This document shows positions 28,025 through 36,267 of a DNA stretch of 64,000 nucleotides, piece by piece. The notes below the pieces were generated by a model. That model did no database searches. It was not told where the DNA came from and saw nothing but the letters and a program-made list of their open reading frames with translations. Position 1 is the first letter of the stretch; every line of letters starts with the position of its first letter. This stretch comes from Flavobacterium daemonense (lineage in GTDB: Bacteria > Bacteroidota > Bacteroidia > Flavobacteriales > Flavobacteriaceae). The DNA lies in NCBI RefSeq assembly GCF_007341385.1, contig NZ_VJYD01000010.1, forward strand, positions 1 to 64,000. The letters run 5' to 3'. The translations under genes and the position numbers were made by a program.

Positions 28025-28774
28025 TTAAACAGCAAAATAAGGCGATAAAATATCCTCAAAATTATAAAGTCCTTTTTTCTTGTCTTTCAAATTCTCGGCT
28101 ACAAAAACAACTCCGTTTCCAAAAGCTTCCCTTGAAATCGATTCGTGAATTAAACGAACCGTTTGATACGGAAATCCGAAAATGACTTCGTGTTTGCCTA
28201 CAATTCCGCCTGCTCTCACCGAGTTTATATTCTCTTTTCCAATATCCAAAGCTTCTGCAATTTTAACCGCCGTTCCTGATGTTCCCAATTTCTTTTTGAA
28301 ATGCTCTTCATTGACTTCTATATCAACCCAAGGTGCAATTTTCTTTAAAAACTTAGCCGCAAACAACAAATAATTTACGCCTAAGGTGATATTTGGAGAC
28401 CAAAAAACGGTTGTTTTGTCTGATAATTTTTTAAGCAGCCTTAATTCCTTTTCTTCATAATGTGAAATTGCAGAAATAATTTTCACATTCTTCATTGCTG
28501 CCGATTCGCCATAAGTGTAAATACCTTCGTTTGACGAAAAATCGATAATGGCATCAACAGGATGTTTTTCTAGCAATTCTTCAACACTTGTATTTGTACT
28601 TGAATAAATTAGTCCAGGTTCATCTGATTCGATTCCTAAAAATTCAGGAACAGATCTGTGTTCTAAAACTTTGCTTTGTCTTAAAACCCATTCTAGTGAG
28701 AATTTTTTGTTTTCCAGCAGTATTGATGCCACTGATTTTCCAGTTTTTCCGAATCCGATTAGTCCTATTTTCAT
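28025..28774 (-). CDS. Divergent dihydrodipicolinate reductase-like protein
   Basis: A 249-residue DapB-fold protein from the ATG at 28774, which opens directly with the Rossmann strand MKIGLIGFGKTGKSVAS. An upstream in-frame ATG (28843) would add 23 non-conserved residues. The two-domain DapB layout is kept, with the ITLGVNYLLF helix and His158/Lys162 in the positions of the E. coli catalytic His159 and Lys163. The canonical GTTG loop is replaced (IISAISHYE) and the DAPSGT substrate loop is shortened to GTSGT. It is therefore probably a paralogue with a changed role rather than the housekeeping lysine enzyme. Confidence 0.75.
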   Translation of the reverse strand: MKIGLIGFGKTGKSVASILLENKKFSLEWVLRQSKVLEHRSVPEFLGIESDEPGLIYSSTNTSVEELLEKHPVDAIIDFSSNEGIYTYGESAAMKNVKIISAISHYEEKELRLLKKLSDKTTVFWSPNITLGVNYLLFAAKFLKKIAPWVDIEVNEEHFKKKLGTSGTAVKIAEALDIGKENINSVRAGGIVGKHEVIFGFPYQTVRLIHESISREAFGNGVVFVAENLKDKKKGLYNFEDILSPYFAV

Positions 28775-29175
28775 AAATTTTGGTTTTGTGAGCGCGAAAC
28801 TCGTTAAAAGAAAAAGACCTTTTTTTAAATAAATTCTAGTCAAAAATTCACTTCAAAAATTTTTTAAAAAAAGCCGTGGTATTTAAAATTAGAAAAAACA
28901 TAACAGGATTACTAGTAAAAACTACGATATATAACAATCTATCCGTTCCTTAACAAGAATAACTTTGCTAAAGCTTTTTTGGCTTAAAAAATTTTATTTA
29001 TCTATTTCAAGAAAAAAATCTCATTTTGAAGCCAAATTTTTACAGTTCATTCATAATCATTTTGATTTGTAAAAATTCTAACAAAAAAGCCCTAAAAAAA
29101 CGGTTTCAGAATATACAACTTAACATATTTTGAGTAGTTTTATGATCTGATTCCCCAAATCAAAATCAGTACATA
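28775..29175. other. 401-bp AT-rich gap without recognised feature
   Basis: Between the divergent DapB-like and DUF1810 genes. A dyad-like A/T tract is at about 28854-28874. I see no conserved gene, RNA or strong promoter pair, although the promoters of both genes must be here. Confidence 0.4.
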
Positions 29176-29610
29176 ATGGCCTACAATACGAATGAATTAA
29201 TGCGTTTTTTAGACGCTCAGAATAAACTTTATCTGTCAGCACTGGCTGAAATCAAAAAGGGTAAAAAAGAATCTCCATGGATGTGGTTTGTTTTTCCGCA
29301 GATAAAAGGATTGGGTTCTTGCGATACCTCAAAATTCTATGAAATCAAGAACGCCGATGAAGCTATTGCTTTTCTAGAACATCCAATTCTTGGAAAACAT
29401 CTTGTCGAAATCACTTCTGAACTAATCAAAACCGAAGAAAAAACCGCAGAAGAAATCTTTGGAAATCCAGACGACGAAAAACTGCAGTCGTGCTTAACTT
29501 TGTTCGCAAGCATTCAAAACACTGAACCAGTTTTTCAAGAAGCGCTTCATAAATATTTTGGCGGATCATCAGACTTTCACACCTTGCAATTGCTTTACAG
29601 CAACTTATAG
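29176..29610 (+). CDS. DUF1810 family protein
   Basis: A 144-residue protein of the DUF1810 (calpastatin-like) family, whose function is not established. The family signature is clear: LMRFLDAQNKLYLSALAEIKKGKKESPWMWFVFPQIKGLG, then the EHPILGKHLVEIT and DDEKLQSCLTLF segments. Length is typical. No signal peptide is seen, so it is cytoplasmic. It is a single gene followed by a strong terminator. Confidence 0.9.
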   Translation: MAYNTNELMRFLDAQNKLYLSALAEIKKGKKESPWMWFVFPQIKGLGSCDTSKFYEIKNADEAIAFLEHPILGKHLVEITSELIKTEEKTAEEIFGNPDDEKLQSCLTLFASIQNTEPVFQEALHKYFGGSSDFHTLQLLYSNL

Positions 29611-29649
29611 TTTTTTGCATAAGCTCTTTTAAATAGTCATAAATTCTCA

Positions 29650-29685
29650 GGCCTGTTTCAAAAAAATGAAACAGGCTTTTTTTTT
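29650..29685 (+). terminator. Rho-independent terminator
   Basis: GCCTGTTTCA and TGAAACAGGC form a 10-bp stem followed by a T9 run, 40 bp after DUF1810. Confidence 0.85.
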
Positions 29686-29837
29686 GTGGTTCATATTAAA
29701 AAATGCGCCATTTCAGAAATCATAATTTTTTAACATTCCTGCTTTTAATTTTCGTACATTTATAAGCGTATTTCACTTAAATACAATCCGTTAAAAAATT
29801 ATCACTGTTTTTCAATCAATATAAACTACGTATTATT

Positions 29838-32207
29838 ATGAAAAGTAATTTTTTACTCACGGGACTGATCGCATTTTTTGCTTTTGGTTCGATAAATGCC
29901 CAGAATTGGCCTGACAGAACAGTTTTGCCTATTGAACCTTATCAAAAAGTAGGGAAAGTAGCGCCCACAATTAAAGATTCTGACCCTATAGATTGGCCTA
30001 AAGAAATTAGTGCTCCAGAGGGCGCACCAAACGTTTTACTAATTATGATTGATGATGTTGGTTTTGGTGCCAGCTCAACTTTTGGAGGTCCTATTCCTAC
30101 GCCAAATTTTGACGCTCTTGCCAAAAACGGACTCCGTTACAATCGTTTTCATACCACTGCAGTTTGTTCGCCATCGAGAGCTGCATTGATTACAGGTAGA
30201 AATCATCATACTGCCGCAACAGGAATTATCATGGAATTCTCGACTCCTTATCCGGGTTATAACAGTTTAGTGCCTCGAAGCGTTGCTACGATTGGTAAAA
30301 TTTTAACCGATAATGGATATGGAACTTCGTGGTTTGGAAAAAATCATAACGTTCCCGACTGGCAATCGACTCCCGCGGGACCTTTTAATTTATGGCCGAC
30401 AGGTTTAGGATTCGAGTATTTCTATGGTTTTTTAGGTGCCGACGCGCATCAATTCAGACCTGCTTTATTTGAAGGAACAAAACCTGTAGATCCTTACTTA
30501 GAAGGCGAAAAAGTAAATCAAGAATATATCTTAGATAAAGATTTAGCAGATCACGCCATTCATTGGATTCAGACGCAAAAAAACGTTTCGCCAAACAAAC
30601 CTTTCTTTGCGTACTATACACCAGGAACGGCACACGCTCCGCATCAAGCGCCTAAAGAATGGATTGCCAAATTTAAAGGGAAATTCGATCAAGGATTTGA
30701 CAAACAGCGAATTGAAACGTATGAAAACCAGAAAAAACTTGGTATTATTCCGCCAGATGCTTTATTGGCACCAACACCTCCAGATTATCAAAAATGGGAT
30801 GCTTTATCGCCAGGAATGAAAAAAGTCGCGGCCAGAGAAATGGAAGTTTATGCCGGGATGCTTGCACATTGTGATTATCAAATAGGAAGAATATTGCAGA
30901 GCATCAAAGATATTGGACAATATGATAATACTCTTGTTATTTTTATTATGGGAGATAATGGCGCCAGTGCTGAAGATCCAACTGGACAAGGATTGACTAG
31001 TGAAATTGGTATTATGGTAAATGGAGAAGTTGACTCTGAGGAATTTATGCTGAAACATTTAGATGATTTCGGTGGTCCTTGGATGGCAGAACATTACTCG
31101 CAAAGCTGGGCGCATGCGATGAATACGCCTTTTCAATGGGACAAAAAAATCGCATCGCATTTAGGCGGAAGCCGAACTGGAATGGTAATTTCATGGCCAG
31201 CAAGAATCAAACAAGTGGGACAAATACGAAGCCAATTTACTCATATTACGGATATTGTTCCTACCATTCTTGAAGCGGCAAATATTCCGCAACCAAAAAA
31301 AGTCGATGGTTTTGAACAAGTACCAATGGCAGGAAAAAGCCTTGTTTATACTTTTGATGATGCCAATGCACCAGAAACTCATAAATCACAATATTTTGAA
31401 GTTATTGCAAACAGAGCCTATTACAAAGATGGATGGATGGCAAGTACAACTCCAAAAAACCTTCCGTGGCAAGGGCATCCTGTGCCAACAGAAGATCCAG
31501 TAAAAGATTATAAATGGGAATTATACGATTTGACAAAAGATTACAGTCAAGCCAATGACATTGCAGCGCAGAATCCAGAAAAACTAAAAGAAATGCAGAA
31601 AGCTTTTATGGAAGAGGCTGAAAAATACAAAGTTTTTCCGTTTGACGATCGTTATATCGACCGTGTAAATCCAGAAAACCGCCCTAATTTAAACAAAGGC
31701 AGAACACAATTTACTTTCCATCAAGGAACATCTCGTATTACCGAAGGAATGGCGCCAAACATGAAAAATACTTCGTTCAGCATCACTGCCGATGTTGATG
31801 TAAAAGCAGGTCAAGAAGGAATGATTATTACGCAAGGAGGCTATTTTGCCGGATTGGCTTTAATGCTTCAAAAAGGAAAACCAACTTTTGCGTATGCTTT
31901 CTCTCATTATCCGAATCATAAATGGAGCATACAATCACCTGCTCCTTTGACAACAGGAAAACATACAATTGTTGTGAACTTTGATTATGCGGGCGGTGGT
32001 GTCGGAAAAGCGGCAAAAGCAACTTTACTTGTTGATGGCAAAAAAGTAGCGAGTGGCGATATTCCGAAAACGGTTCCAAGCCGTTTCTCTGCTGATGAAA
32101 CTTTAGATGTCGGTGAAGATTTTGGAACTCCGGTAAACAGAACTTACGATGCACCTTTTACTTTTCAAGGCAAAATCGAAAAAGTGGTGGTTGATTTGAA
32201 GCAATAA
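29838..32207 (+). CDS. Large S1 family arylsulfatase, secreted
   Basis: A 789-residue sulfatase with a signal peptide (to about 22, INAQ). Ca-binding Asp72-Asp73 are in IDDVGFG, and the formylglycine motif CSPSR at 110-114 (Cys110) is followed by AALITG. Further metal-site residues are in GRNHH and MGDNGASAEDP. A C-terminal beta-rich domain (about 630-789, with TSFSITADVDVK and FTFQGKIEKVVVDL) follows the catalytic domain. This long form resembles AtsA-type arylsulfatases active on small aryl or alkyl sulfates. It is a single-gene unit ended by a terminator. Confidence 0.92.
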   Translation: MKSNFLLTGLIAFFAFGSINAQNWPDRTVLPIEPYQKVGKVAPTIKDSDPIDWPKEISAPEGAPNVLLIMIDDVGFGASSTFGGPIPTPNFDALAKNGLRYNRFHTTAVCSPSRAALITGRNHHTAATGIIMEFSTPYPGYNSLVPRSVATIGKILTDNGYGTSWFGKNHNVPDWQSTPAGPFNLWPTGLGFEYFYGFLGADAHQFRPALFEGTKPVDPYLEGEKVNQEYILDKDLADHAIHWIQTQKNVSPNKPFFAYYTPGTAHAPHQAPKEWIAKFKGKFDQGFDKQRIETYENQKKLGIIPPDALLAPTPPDYQKWDALSPGMKKVAAREMEVYAGMLAHCDYQIGRILQSIKDIGQYDNTLVIFIMGDNGASAEDPTGQGLTSEIGIMVNGEVDSEEFMLKHLDDFGGPWMAEHYSQSWAHAMNTPFQWDKKIASHLGGSRTGMVISWPARIKQVGQIRSQFTHITDIVPTILEAANIPQPKKVDGFEQVPMAGKSLVYTFDDANAPETHKSQYFEVIANRAYYKDGWMASTTPKNLPWQGHPVPTEDPVKDYKWELYDLTKDYSQANDIAAQNPEKLKEMQKAFMEEAEKYKVFPFDDRYIDRVNPENRPNLNKGRTQFTFHQGTSRITEGMAPNMKNTSFSITADVDVKAGQEGMIITQGGYFAGLALMLQKGKPTFAYAFSHYPNHKWSIQSPAPLTTGKHTIVVNFDYAGGGVGKAAKATLLVDGKKVASGDIPKTVPSRFSADETLDVGEDFGTPVNRTYDAPFTFQGKIEKVVVDLKQ

Positions 32208-32230
32208 TTAATTTTATATAAGAAAAACCT

Positions 32231-32261
32231 AAAGTCCGTTTCATATGAAACGGACTTTTTT
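32231..32261 (+). terminator. Rho-independent terminator
   Basis: AAAGTCCGTTTCAT and ATGAAACGGACTTTTTT form a perfect stem with a T-run, just after the large sulfatase gene. Confidence 0.88.
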
Positions 32262-32347
32262 GCTTTATTTTTAAAACTGATCACATAAATATTTCTTATT
32301 TTTATGGAAACTTGACATCATAAAAAAATAACTTAAAAATATCCAAA

Positions 32348-32746
32348 ATGCCATTTGTCCGAATTAGTCTTCCCAAAAAACTTTCGTTGGAAACTAAAAA
32401 TAATATTTCAGAATCCATTCATCAATCTTTAATTCAGGAATTTAATATCCCAGTCGCCGATTATTTTCATGTAATTGAAGAATTAGAGCCGCATCAAATA
32501 AAATATCCTGAAAGTTATCTAGGAATTTCACATTCTGATGAAATAATCTTTGTTCAAATAGCTGCTGGACAAGGAAGAACTCTTGAACAAAAAAATAAAC
32601 TATATCATCAAATTGCCACAAGAATTGCTTCAAGTACTTCAATTTTGATCAATAATGTTATTATTGTCCTTTTGGAAAATAACGGTTTAGAAAATTGGTC
32701 ATTTGGAAATGGAGAAATTCAGGAACAAAAGCATCTGAAAAAATAA
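32348..32746 (+). CDS. Tautomerase family protein
   Basis: A 132-residue protein of the tautomerase/MIF superfamily. The essential Pro2 follows the initiator Met (MPFVRISLP), which fixes the start. The segment KKLSLETKNNISESIHQSLIQEF fits the first helix, and DYFHVIEEL the second strand. It is longer than 4-oxalocrotonate tautomerase (about 62 residues), resembling fused two-unit family members. It may act on keto-enol substrates. It lies just upstream of the arsenic cluster with its own spacing, so no functional link is implied. Confidence 0.8.
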   Translation: MPFVRISLPKKLSLETKNNISESIHQSLIQEFNIPVADYFHVIEELEPHQIKYPESYLGISHSDEIIFVQIAAGQGRTLEQKNKLYHQIATRIASSTSILINNVIIVLLENNGLENWSFGNGEIQEQKHLKK

Positions 32747-32761
32747 ATATTCGCTTAAAGA

Positions 32762-32793
32762 TTTGTTTTTAAGAAATCTATATCGTAATATTG
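32762..32793 (+). promoter_or_regulatory. Candidate arsR promoter
   Basis: A -33 box TTTG (32762-32765) and a -7-like TAATATTG (32786-32793, one mismatch to TAnnTTTG) are 20 nt apart, 21 nt before the arsR ATG. The -7 element is inside the palindrome at 32780-32799, so bound ArsR would block it. Confidence 0.55.
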
Positions 32794-32799
32794 CTATAT
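32780..32799. promoter_or_regulatory. Candidate ArsR operator 1
   Basis: The 20-bp site ATATCGTAATATTGCTATAT differs at two positions from the perfect palindrome ATATCGCAATATTGCGATAT. A sister site lies at 33161-33180. It ends 15 nt before the arsR start, which suggests autorepression. Confidence 0.65.
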
Positions 32800-32814
32800 T
32801 AAAATACAATAAAA

Positions 32815-33141
32815 ATGGGAGCTACTAAAACAGAACATTTTACTGAAAAACAAAATCAGATTGCGACAATAGCAAAAGCTTTAGGTCATCCTGCCAGAAT
32901 TGCGATTATTGAGTATCTGTTGAAAGTAAACGAATGCATCTGCGGTGACATTGTAAATGAGCTTCCGCTTGCACAGCCAACAGTTTCTCAACACTTGAAA
33001 GAACTTAAAAATGCAGGACTGATAAAAGGAAATATCGAAGGAAATGCTATTTGTTATTGTATTGACGAAGTTACTTTTGATATTTTAAATACTTATTTTT
33101 CAAATATAATATCCGTTACAAAAAACCAGAAATGCTGTTAA
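32815..33141 (+). CDS. arsR: ArsR/SmtB family metalloregulatory repressor
   Basis: A 108-residue winged-helix repressor. The metal-binding motif of arsenite sensors (ELCVCDL type) appears as ECICGDIV with Cys41 and Cys43, at the start of the DNA-binding helices. LAQPTVSQHLKELKNAGLI is the recognition helix. The C-terminus ends KCC, two further candidate thiol ligands. It probably releases its operators on binding arsenite. A hairpin overlapping its stop codon and a second operator before the next gene suggest separate control of the downstream genes. Confidence 0.93.
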   Translation: MGATKTEHFTEKQNQIATIAKALGHPARIAIIEYLLKVNECICGDIVNELPLAQPTVSQHLKELKNAGLIKGNIEGNAICYCIDEVTFDILNTYFSNIISVTKNQKCC

Positions 33142-33152
33142 AGCATTTTTTT
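33131..33152 (+). terminator. Hairpin overlapping the arsR stop codon
   Basis: AATGCT and AGCATT form a 6-bp stem with a five-base loop, followed by T7. It may end or attenuate the arsR transcript. Confidence 0.55.
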
Positions 33153-33160
33153 AATCATCT

Positions 33161-33180
33161 ATATCGCAATATTGCATTAT
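33161..33180. promoter_or_regulatory. Candidate ArsR operator 2
   Basis: ATATCGCAATATTGCATTAT differs at two positions from the same 20-bp palindrome as operator 1, and keeps the perfect core GCAATATTGC. It ends 18 nt before the DUF6428 start, the same placement as operator 1. Confidence 0.65.
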
Positions 33181-33198
33181 AACTATAATTAAAGAAAT

Positions 33199-33672
33199 AT
33201 GAAACTATCAGAAATTAAAAACATACTTCCGAATTTGGATAATGTTGCCTTTCAATTAGAAAATGGAGCTTTTGTCCCAGAACATTTTCATGTAACTGAA
33301 ATTGGAATTACTACTAAAAACTTTATTGATTGCGGTGGCGTGATCCGAAATGAAAATGCGGTAAATTTTCAGTTATGGAATGCCAACGATTACGAACACC
33401 GCTTAAAACCTGACAAGCTTTTGCATATCATTCAGCTATCTGAAGAAAAATTAAACATTCAAGATTTTGAAATTGAAGTCGAATATCAAAATGAAACAAT
33501 TGGGCGATATGATTTAGATTTCAATGGAACTCATTTTATTTTAAAAAACAAAACAACTGCATGTTTGGTGCAAGAAGCCTGTGGAGTTCCTTCGCCAAAA
33601 CAAAAAATCGCTCTGAAAGAACTTCACAAAAATGAAACAAATAGCTGTTCACCAAATTCTGGCTGTTGCTAA
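33199..33672 (+). CDS. DUF6428 family protein of the arsenic cluster
   Basis: A 157-residue protein matching DUF6428, a family of unknown function commonly encoded in Bacteroidota arsenic clusters. It begins MKLSEIKNILPNLDNVAF and has the conserved PEHFHVTEIG and NFIDCGG segments. The tail is cysteine-rich (SCSPNSGCC), which could bind arsenite or another soft metal. It has no signal peptide. It has its own candidate ArsR operator and is followed by a MITE-like element and then arsC. Confidence 0.82.
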   Translation: MKLSEIKNILPNLDNVAFQLENGAFVPEHFHVTEIGITTKNFIDCGGVIRNENAVNFQLWNANDYEHRLKPDKLLHIIQLSEEKLNIQDFEIEVEYQNETIGRYDLDFNGTHFILKNKTTACLVQEACGVPSPKQKIALKELHKNETNSCSPNSGCC

Positions 33673-33718
33673 TTGTGAAGAAACAAACAAGTACAAATCT
33701 TTTGACTGCAATTAATTC

Positions 33719-33856
33719 AAACACATTGAAACATAGCTATACAAAGCTTAAAAAAGACGTTTCACTTTTTAAAAACAAACATCGCTTGCTATGTGTTAGA
33801 AACTAGTTTCTTTTTGCTTTCTTTTTTATAAATAAAATCTATGTTTCTATGTGTTT
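33719..33856. repeat. MITE-like element (copy 4, short form)
   Basis: Terminal inverted repeats AAACACATTGAAACATAG (33719-33736) and CTATGTTTCTATGTGTTT (33839-33856) bound 138 bp without coding potential. It splits the arsenic cluster between DUF6428 and the downstream membrane peptide. Confidence 0.72.
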
Positions 33857-33869
33857 AATAAAAATTTCA

Positions 33870-33998
33870 ATGAATTACAAACAAGTAGTTAAATACAAAA
33901 AACCCATTATTATCACAACATCTGTAATTGTGTTGCAGCTTATTTTTGGCTTTGATCCAAAATTCTGTATTATCAATATCATTTGGTTATTCGTTTAA
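33870..33998 (+). CDS. 42-residue single-helix membrane peptide
   Basis: An ATG at 33870 opens a 42-codon frame ending TAA at 33998, three bases before the arsC ATG. The peptide has a lysine-rich start (MNYKQVVKYKKP) and then a hydrophobic helix (IIITTSVIVLQLIFGF), a Cys and a second hydrophobic patch. The tight spacing to arsC and its charge/hydrophobic pattern suggest a real gene, cotranslated with arsC. It matches no family I recognise. Confidence 0.5.
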   Translation: MNYKQVVKYKKPIIITTSVIVLQLIFGFDPKFCIINIIWLFV

Positions 33999-34001
33999 AT
34001 T

Positions 34002-34418
34002 ATGAAGAAAAAAATTTTAGTGCTCTGCACAGGAAACAGCTGCAGAAGTCAAATCGCCGAAGGTTATTTAAAATATTTTTTAGGTGATAAAGCCGAAGTT
34101 TACAGTGCCGGCGTCGAAACGCACGGTGTGAATCTGAGGGCAATTATTACAATGAAAGAAGACGGAATTGACATCTCAAATCATACTTCAAACCAAATTG
34201 ACAAATATCAAAACATTGATTTTGATTTTGTGATTACCGTTTGTGATAATGCTAAAGAACGCTGTCCTTTCTTTCCTTCAAAAGCAACTAAACTGCATTA
34301 TAATTTTAATGACCCAGCCAAAGCAACTGGAACTGAGGAAGAAATTTTACAAGAATTTAGAACCGTCAGACAAACTATAAAAGAGTTTTGTGAGCAATTT
34401 TCAAGCGTTCATTTTTAA
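34002..34418 (+). CDS. arsC: Arsenate reductase, thioredoxin-coupled (low-molecular-weight phosphatase fold)
   Basis: A 138-residue ArsC that reduces arsenate to arsenite in the cytoplasm. The nucleophile loop is CTGNSCRS with Cys9. The redox pair Cys81 and Cys88 (VCDNAKERCPFF) matches the pI258-type triple-cysteine relay, and Asp104 in NDPAKATG is the general acid. The start follows the small membrane peptide by three bases. No arsenite efflux pump (ArsB or Acr3) is present in the window, so arsenite export must be encoded elsewhere. Confidence 0.94.
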   Translation: MKKKILVLCTGNSCRSQIAEGYLKYFLGDKAEVYSAGVETHGVNLRAIITMKEDGIDISNHTSNQIDKYQNIDFDFVITVCDNAKERCPFFPSKATKLHYNFNDPAKATGTEEEILQEFRTVRQTIKEFCEQFSSVHF

Positions 34419-34432
34419 TAGAAATAAGTACA

Positions 34433-34469
34433 AAAAAGTCCAAATTCAAATGAATTTGGACTTTTTTTT
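34433..34469 (+). terminator. Rho-independent terminator
   Basis: AAGTCCAAATTCA and TGAATTTGGACTT form a 13-bp stem flanked by A- and T-runs, just after arsC. Confidence 0.9.
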
Positions 34470-34604
34470 ATGTTTCATATTACAAAATGAAACATAAAAT
34501 AGTAAAATACAGACATTTAAATATATAGCTTTATATCATATTTTTCTTAAGATTCTAATTTAACCTCATTGCAAACTTATTTTATAACCATTAAAAAAAA
34601 TCTC

Positions 34605-36176
34605 ATGAGCAGACTTAAAAAATTTAGTCAGGAACAAAAAAAAATTAAGGTACTATTGCTTTTTTTATCGTTTGTAGGATTTACAACACCTGTGACATCT
34701 CAAAAAAACAAATCAAAACCTAATATTCTAGTCATTTTTGGAGACGATGTAGGGGTTTCGAATGTTAGTCTCTACAGTCGCGGATTAATGGGATTTACAA
34801 CTCCTAATATTGATAAAATTGGCAATGAAGGAGCTGTTTTTATTCAATATTATGCTCAACAAAGTTGTACTGCTGGACGCGCCGCATTTATTACAGGACA
34901 ATCTCCTTATCGTACTGGTTTAACCAAAGTAGGCTTGCCAGGATCTCCAGTAGGATTACAAAAAGAAGATCCTACAATAGCAGAATTTCTTAAGCCACTA
35001 GGTTATGTGTGTGGTCAATTTGGTAAAAATCATCTTGGTGATCAAGACAAGTACTTGCCTACAGCTCATGGGTTTGATGAATTTTTTGGAAATTTGTACC
35101 ACCTAAATGCCGAAGAAGAACCTGAAAATGCAGATTATCCAAAAGGAGAAGAATTTAAAAAAGCATTTGGTCCTCGTGGTGTATTAAGATCAACTGCAGG
35201 CGGAAAAATTGAAGATACAGGACCACTTACTAAGAAAAGAATGGAAACAGTTGATGAGGAGTTTTTAGCTGCTGCTAAAGATTTTATTACAAAATCTGCT
35301 AAAGCTGGCAAACCTTCCTTTACTTGGTTTAACAGTACCAGAATGCATGTTTTTACACATCTAAAGCCTTCCTCATTAGGAAAAACAGGTCTCGGCACCC
35401 AAGCAGATGGAATGGTCGAGCATGATGCAATGGTTGGAGAGCTTTTGCAACTTTTAGACGATCTCAAAATTGCTGATAATACGATTGTAATCTGGACAAC
35501 AGACAACGGTGCGATGAAAAATCAATGGCCTGATGGAGGATCATCCCCATTCCGTTCTGAAAAAGATACAAACTGGGAAGGTGCATATCGCGCTCCAGCC
35601 GTTATCCGCTGGCCGGGGGTAATCAAACCTGGAAGCAATTTAACTGGATTATTTTCTGCAGAAGATTGGTTGCCAACTTTGGTGGCAGCTGCGGGAGGTG
35701 ATCAAAGTTTAGCCCAAAATGCTCAAAATGGAGTTCAAGAAGGTAGCAATAATTTTAAAGTACATCTTGATGGTTATAATCAATTGCCTTACCTTAAAGG
35801 ACAAAGTGGAAGCGTTCGACATGACTTTATTTATTTTGATGATGATGGCAATCTTGTTGCATACCGTGACGATCGTTTTAAATATACTTTTTCTGCTCAA
35901 TATGCAAAAGGAATGGAAATATGGCGCAACCCAATGGTCAAGCTGAGAGGACCTTTTATAATTGATTTATTAGCAGACCCCTATGAATATTCCGTTGATG
36001 GTTCTATAGGATACGAGAAATGGATGATGGATCGCGCATTTTTGATTTTGCCTGCTGTATCTAAAGTAGCAAACTATTTGGAAACCTATAGAAAATTTCC
36101 GCCGCGTCAGGCACCAGCGACATTCTCAATAGATGAAGTAATTGCAAAATTACCAAAACCTCAAATCGAACGATAA
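34605..36176 (+). CDS. S1 family arylsulfatase, exported
   Basis: A 523-residue sulfatase from the ATG at 34605. An in-frame TTG at 34569 would add 12 residues. The N-terminal charged stretch followed by VLLLFLSFVGFTTPVTSQ looks like a long signal peptide. Calcium ligands Asp47-Asp48 lie in FGDDVGVS. The formylglycine motif is CTAGR at 88-92 with Cys88, followed by AAFITG. FGKNHLGD and the TTDNGAMKNQWPDGG metal site are present. It differs strongly from the two other sulfatases here and so is not a recent duplicate. Confidence 0.92.
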   Translation: MSRLKKFSQEQKKIKVLLLFLSFVGFTTPVTSQKNKSKPNILVIFGDDVGVSNVSLYSRGLMGFTTPNIDKIGNEGAVFIQYYAQQSCTAGRAAFITGQSPYRTGLTKVGLPGSPVGLQKEDPTIAEFLKPLGYVCGQFGKNHLGDQDKYLPTAHGFDEFFGNLYHLNAEEEPENADYPKGEEFKKAFGPRGVLRSTAGGKIEDTGPLTKKRMETVDEEFLAAAKDFITKSAKAGKPSFTWFNSTRMHVFTHLKPSSLGKTGLGTQADGMVEHDAMVGELLQLLDDLKIADNTIVIWTTDNGAMKNQWPDGGSSPFRSEKDTNWEGAYRAPAVIRWPGVIKPGSNLTGLFSAEDWLPTLVAAAGGDQSLAQNAQNGVQEGSNNFKVHLDGYNQLPYLKGQSGSVRHDFIYFDDDGNLVAYRDDRFKYTFSAQYAKGMEIWRNPMVKLRGPFIIDLLADPYEYSVDGSIGYEKWMMDRAFLILPAVSKVANYLETYRKFPPRQAPATFSIDEVIAKLPKPQIER

Positions 36177-36223
36177 TCTTTTTAAAATCTATCGATTCTA
36201 AATCTTAAACTCTTAAAAGAAAC

Positions 36224-36264
36224 AAGCCCTAATCCATTGCTTTGAATTAGGGCTCCCTTTTTTA
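36224..36264. terminator. Terminator between convergent genes
   Basis: AGCCCTAATCC and GAATTAGGGCT form the stem, followed by T6 on the plus strand. It lies between the sulfatase and the P-type ATPase genes. Confidence 0.75.
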
Positions 36265-36267
36265 CTT

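Noticed and set aside
28774..28843. Longer DapB-like protein starting at 28843
   Set aside because: The extra residues have no Rossmann-fold similarity; the fold starts at the 28774 ATG.
30607..31503. Several 60-84-residue frames inside the large sulfatase gene
   Set aside because: Overlap a well-supported sulfatase gene and show only biased composition.
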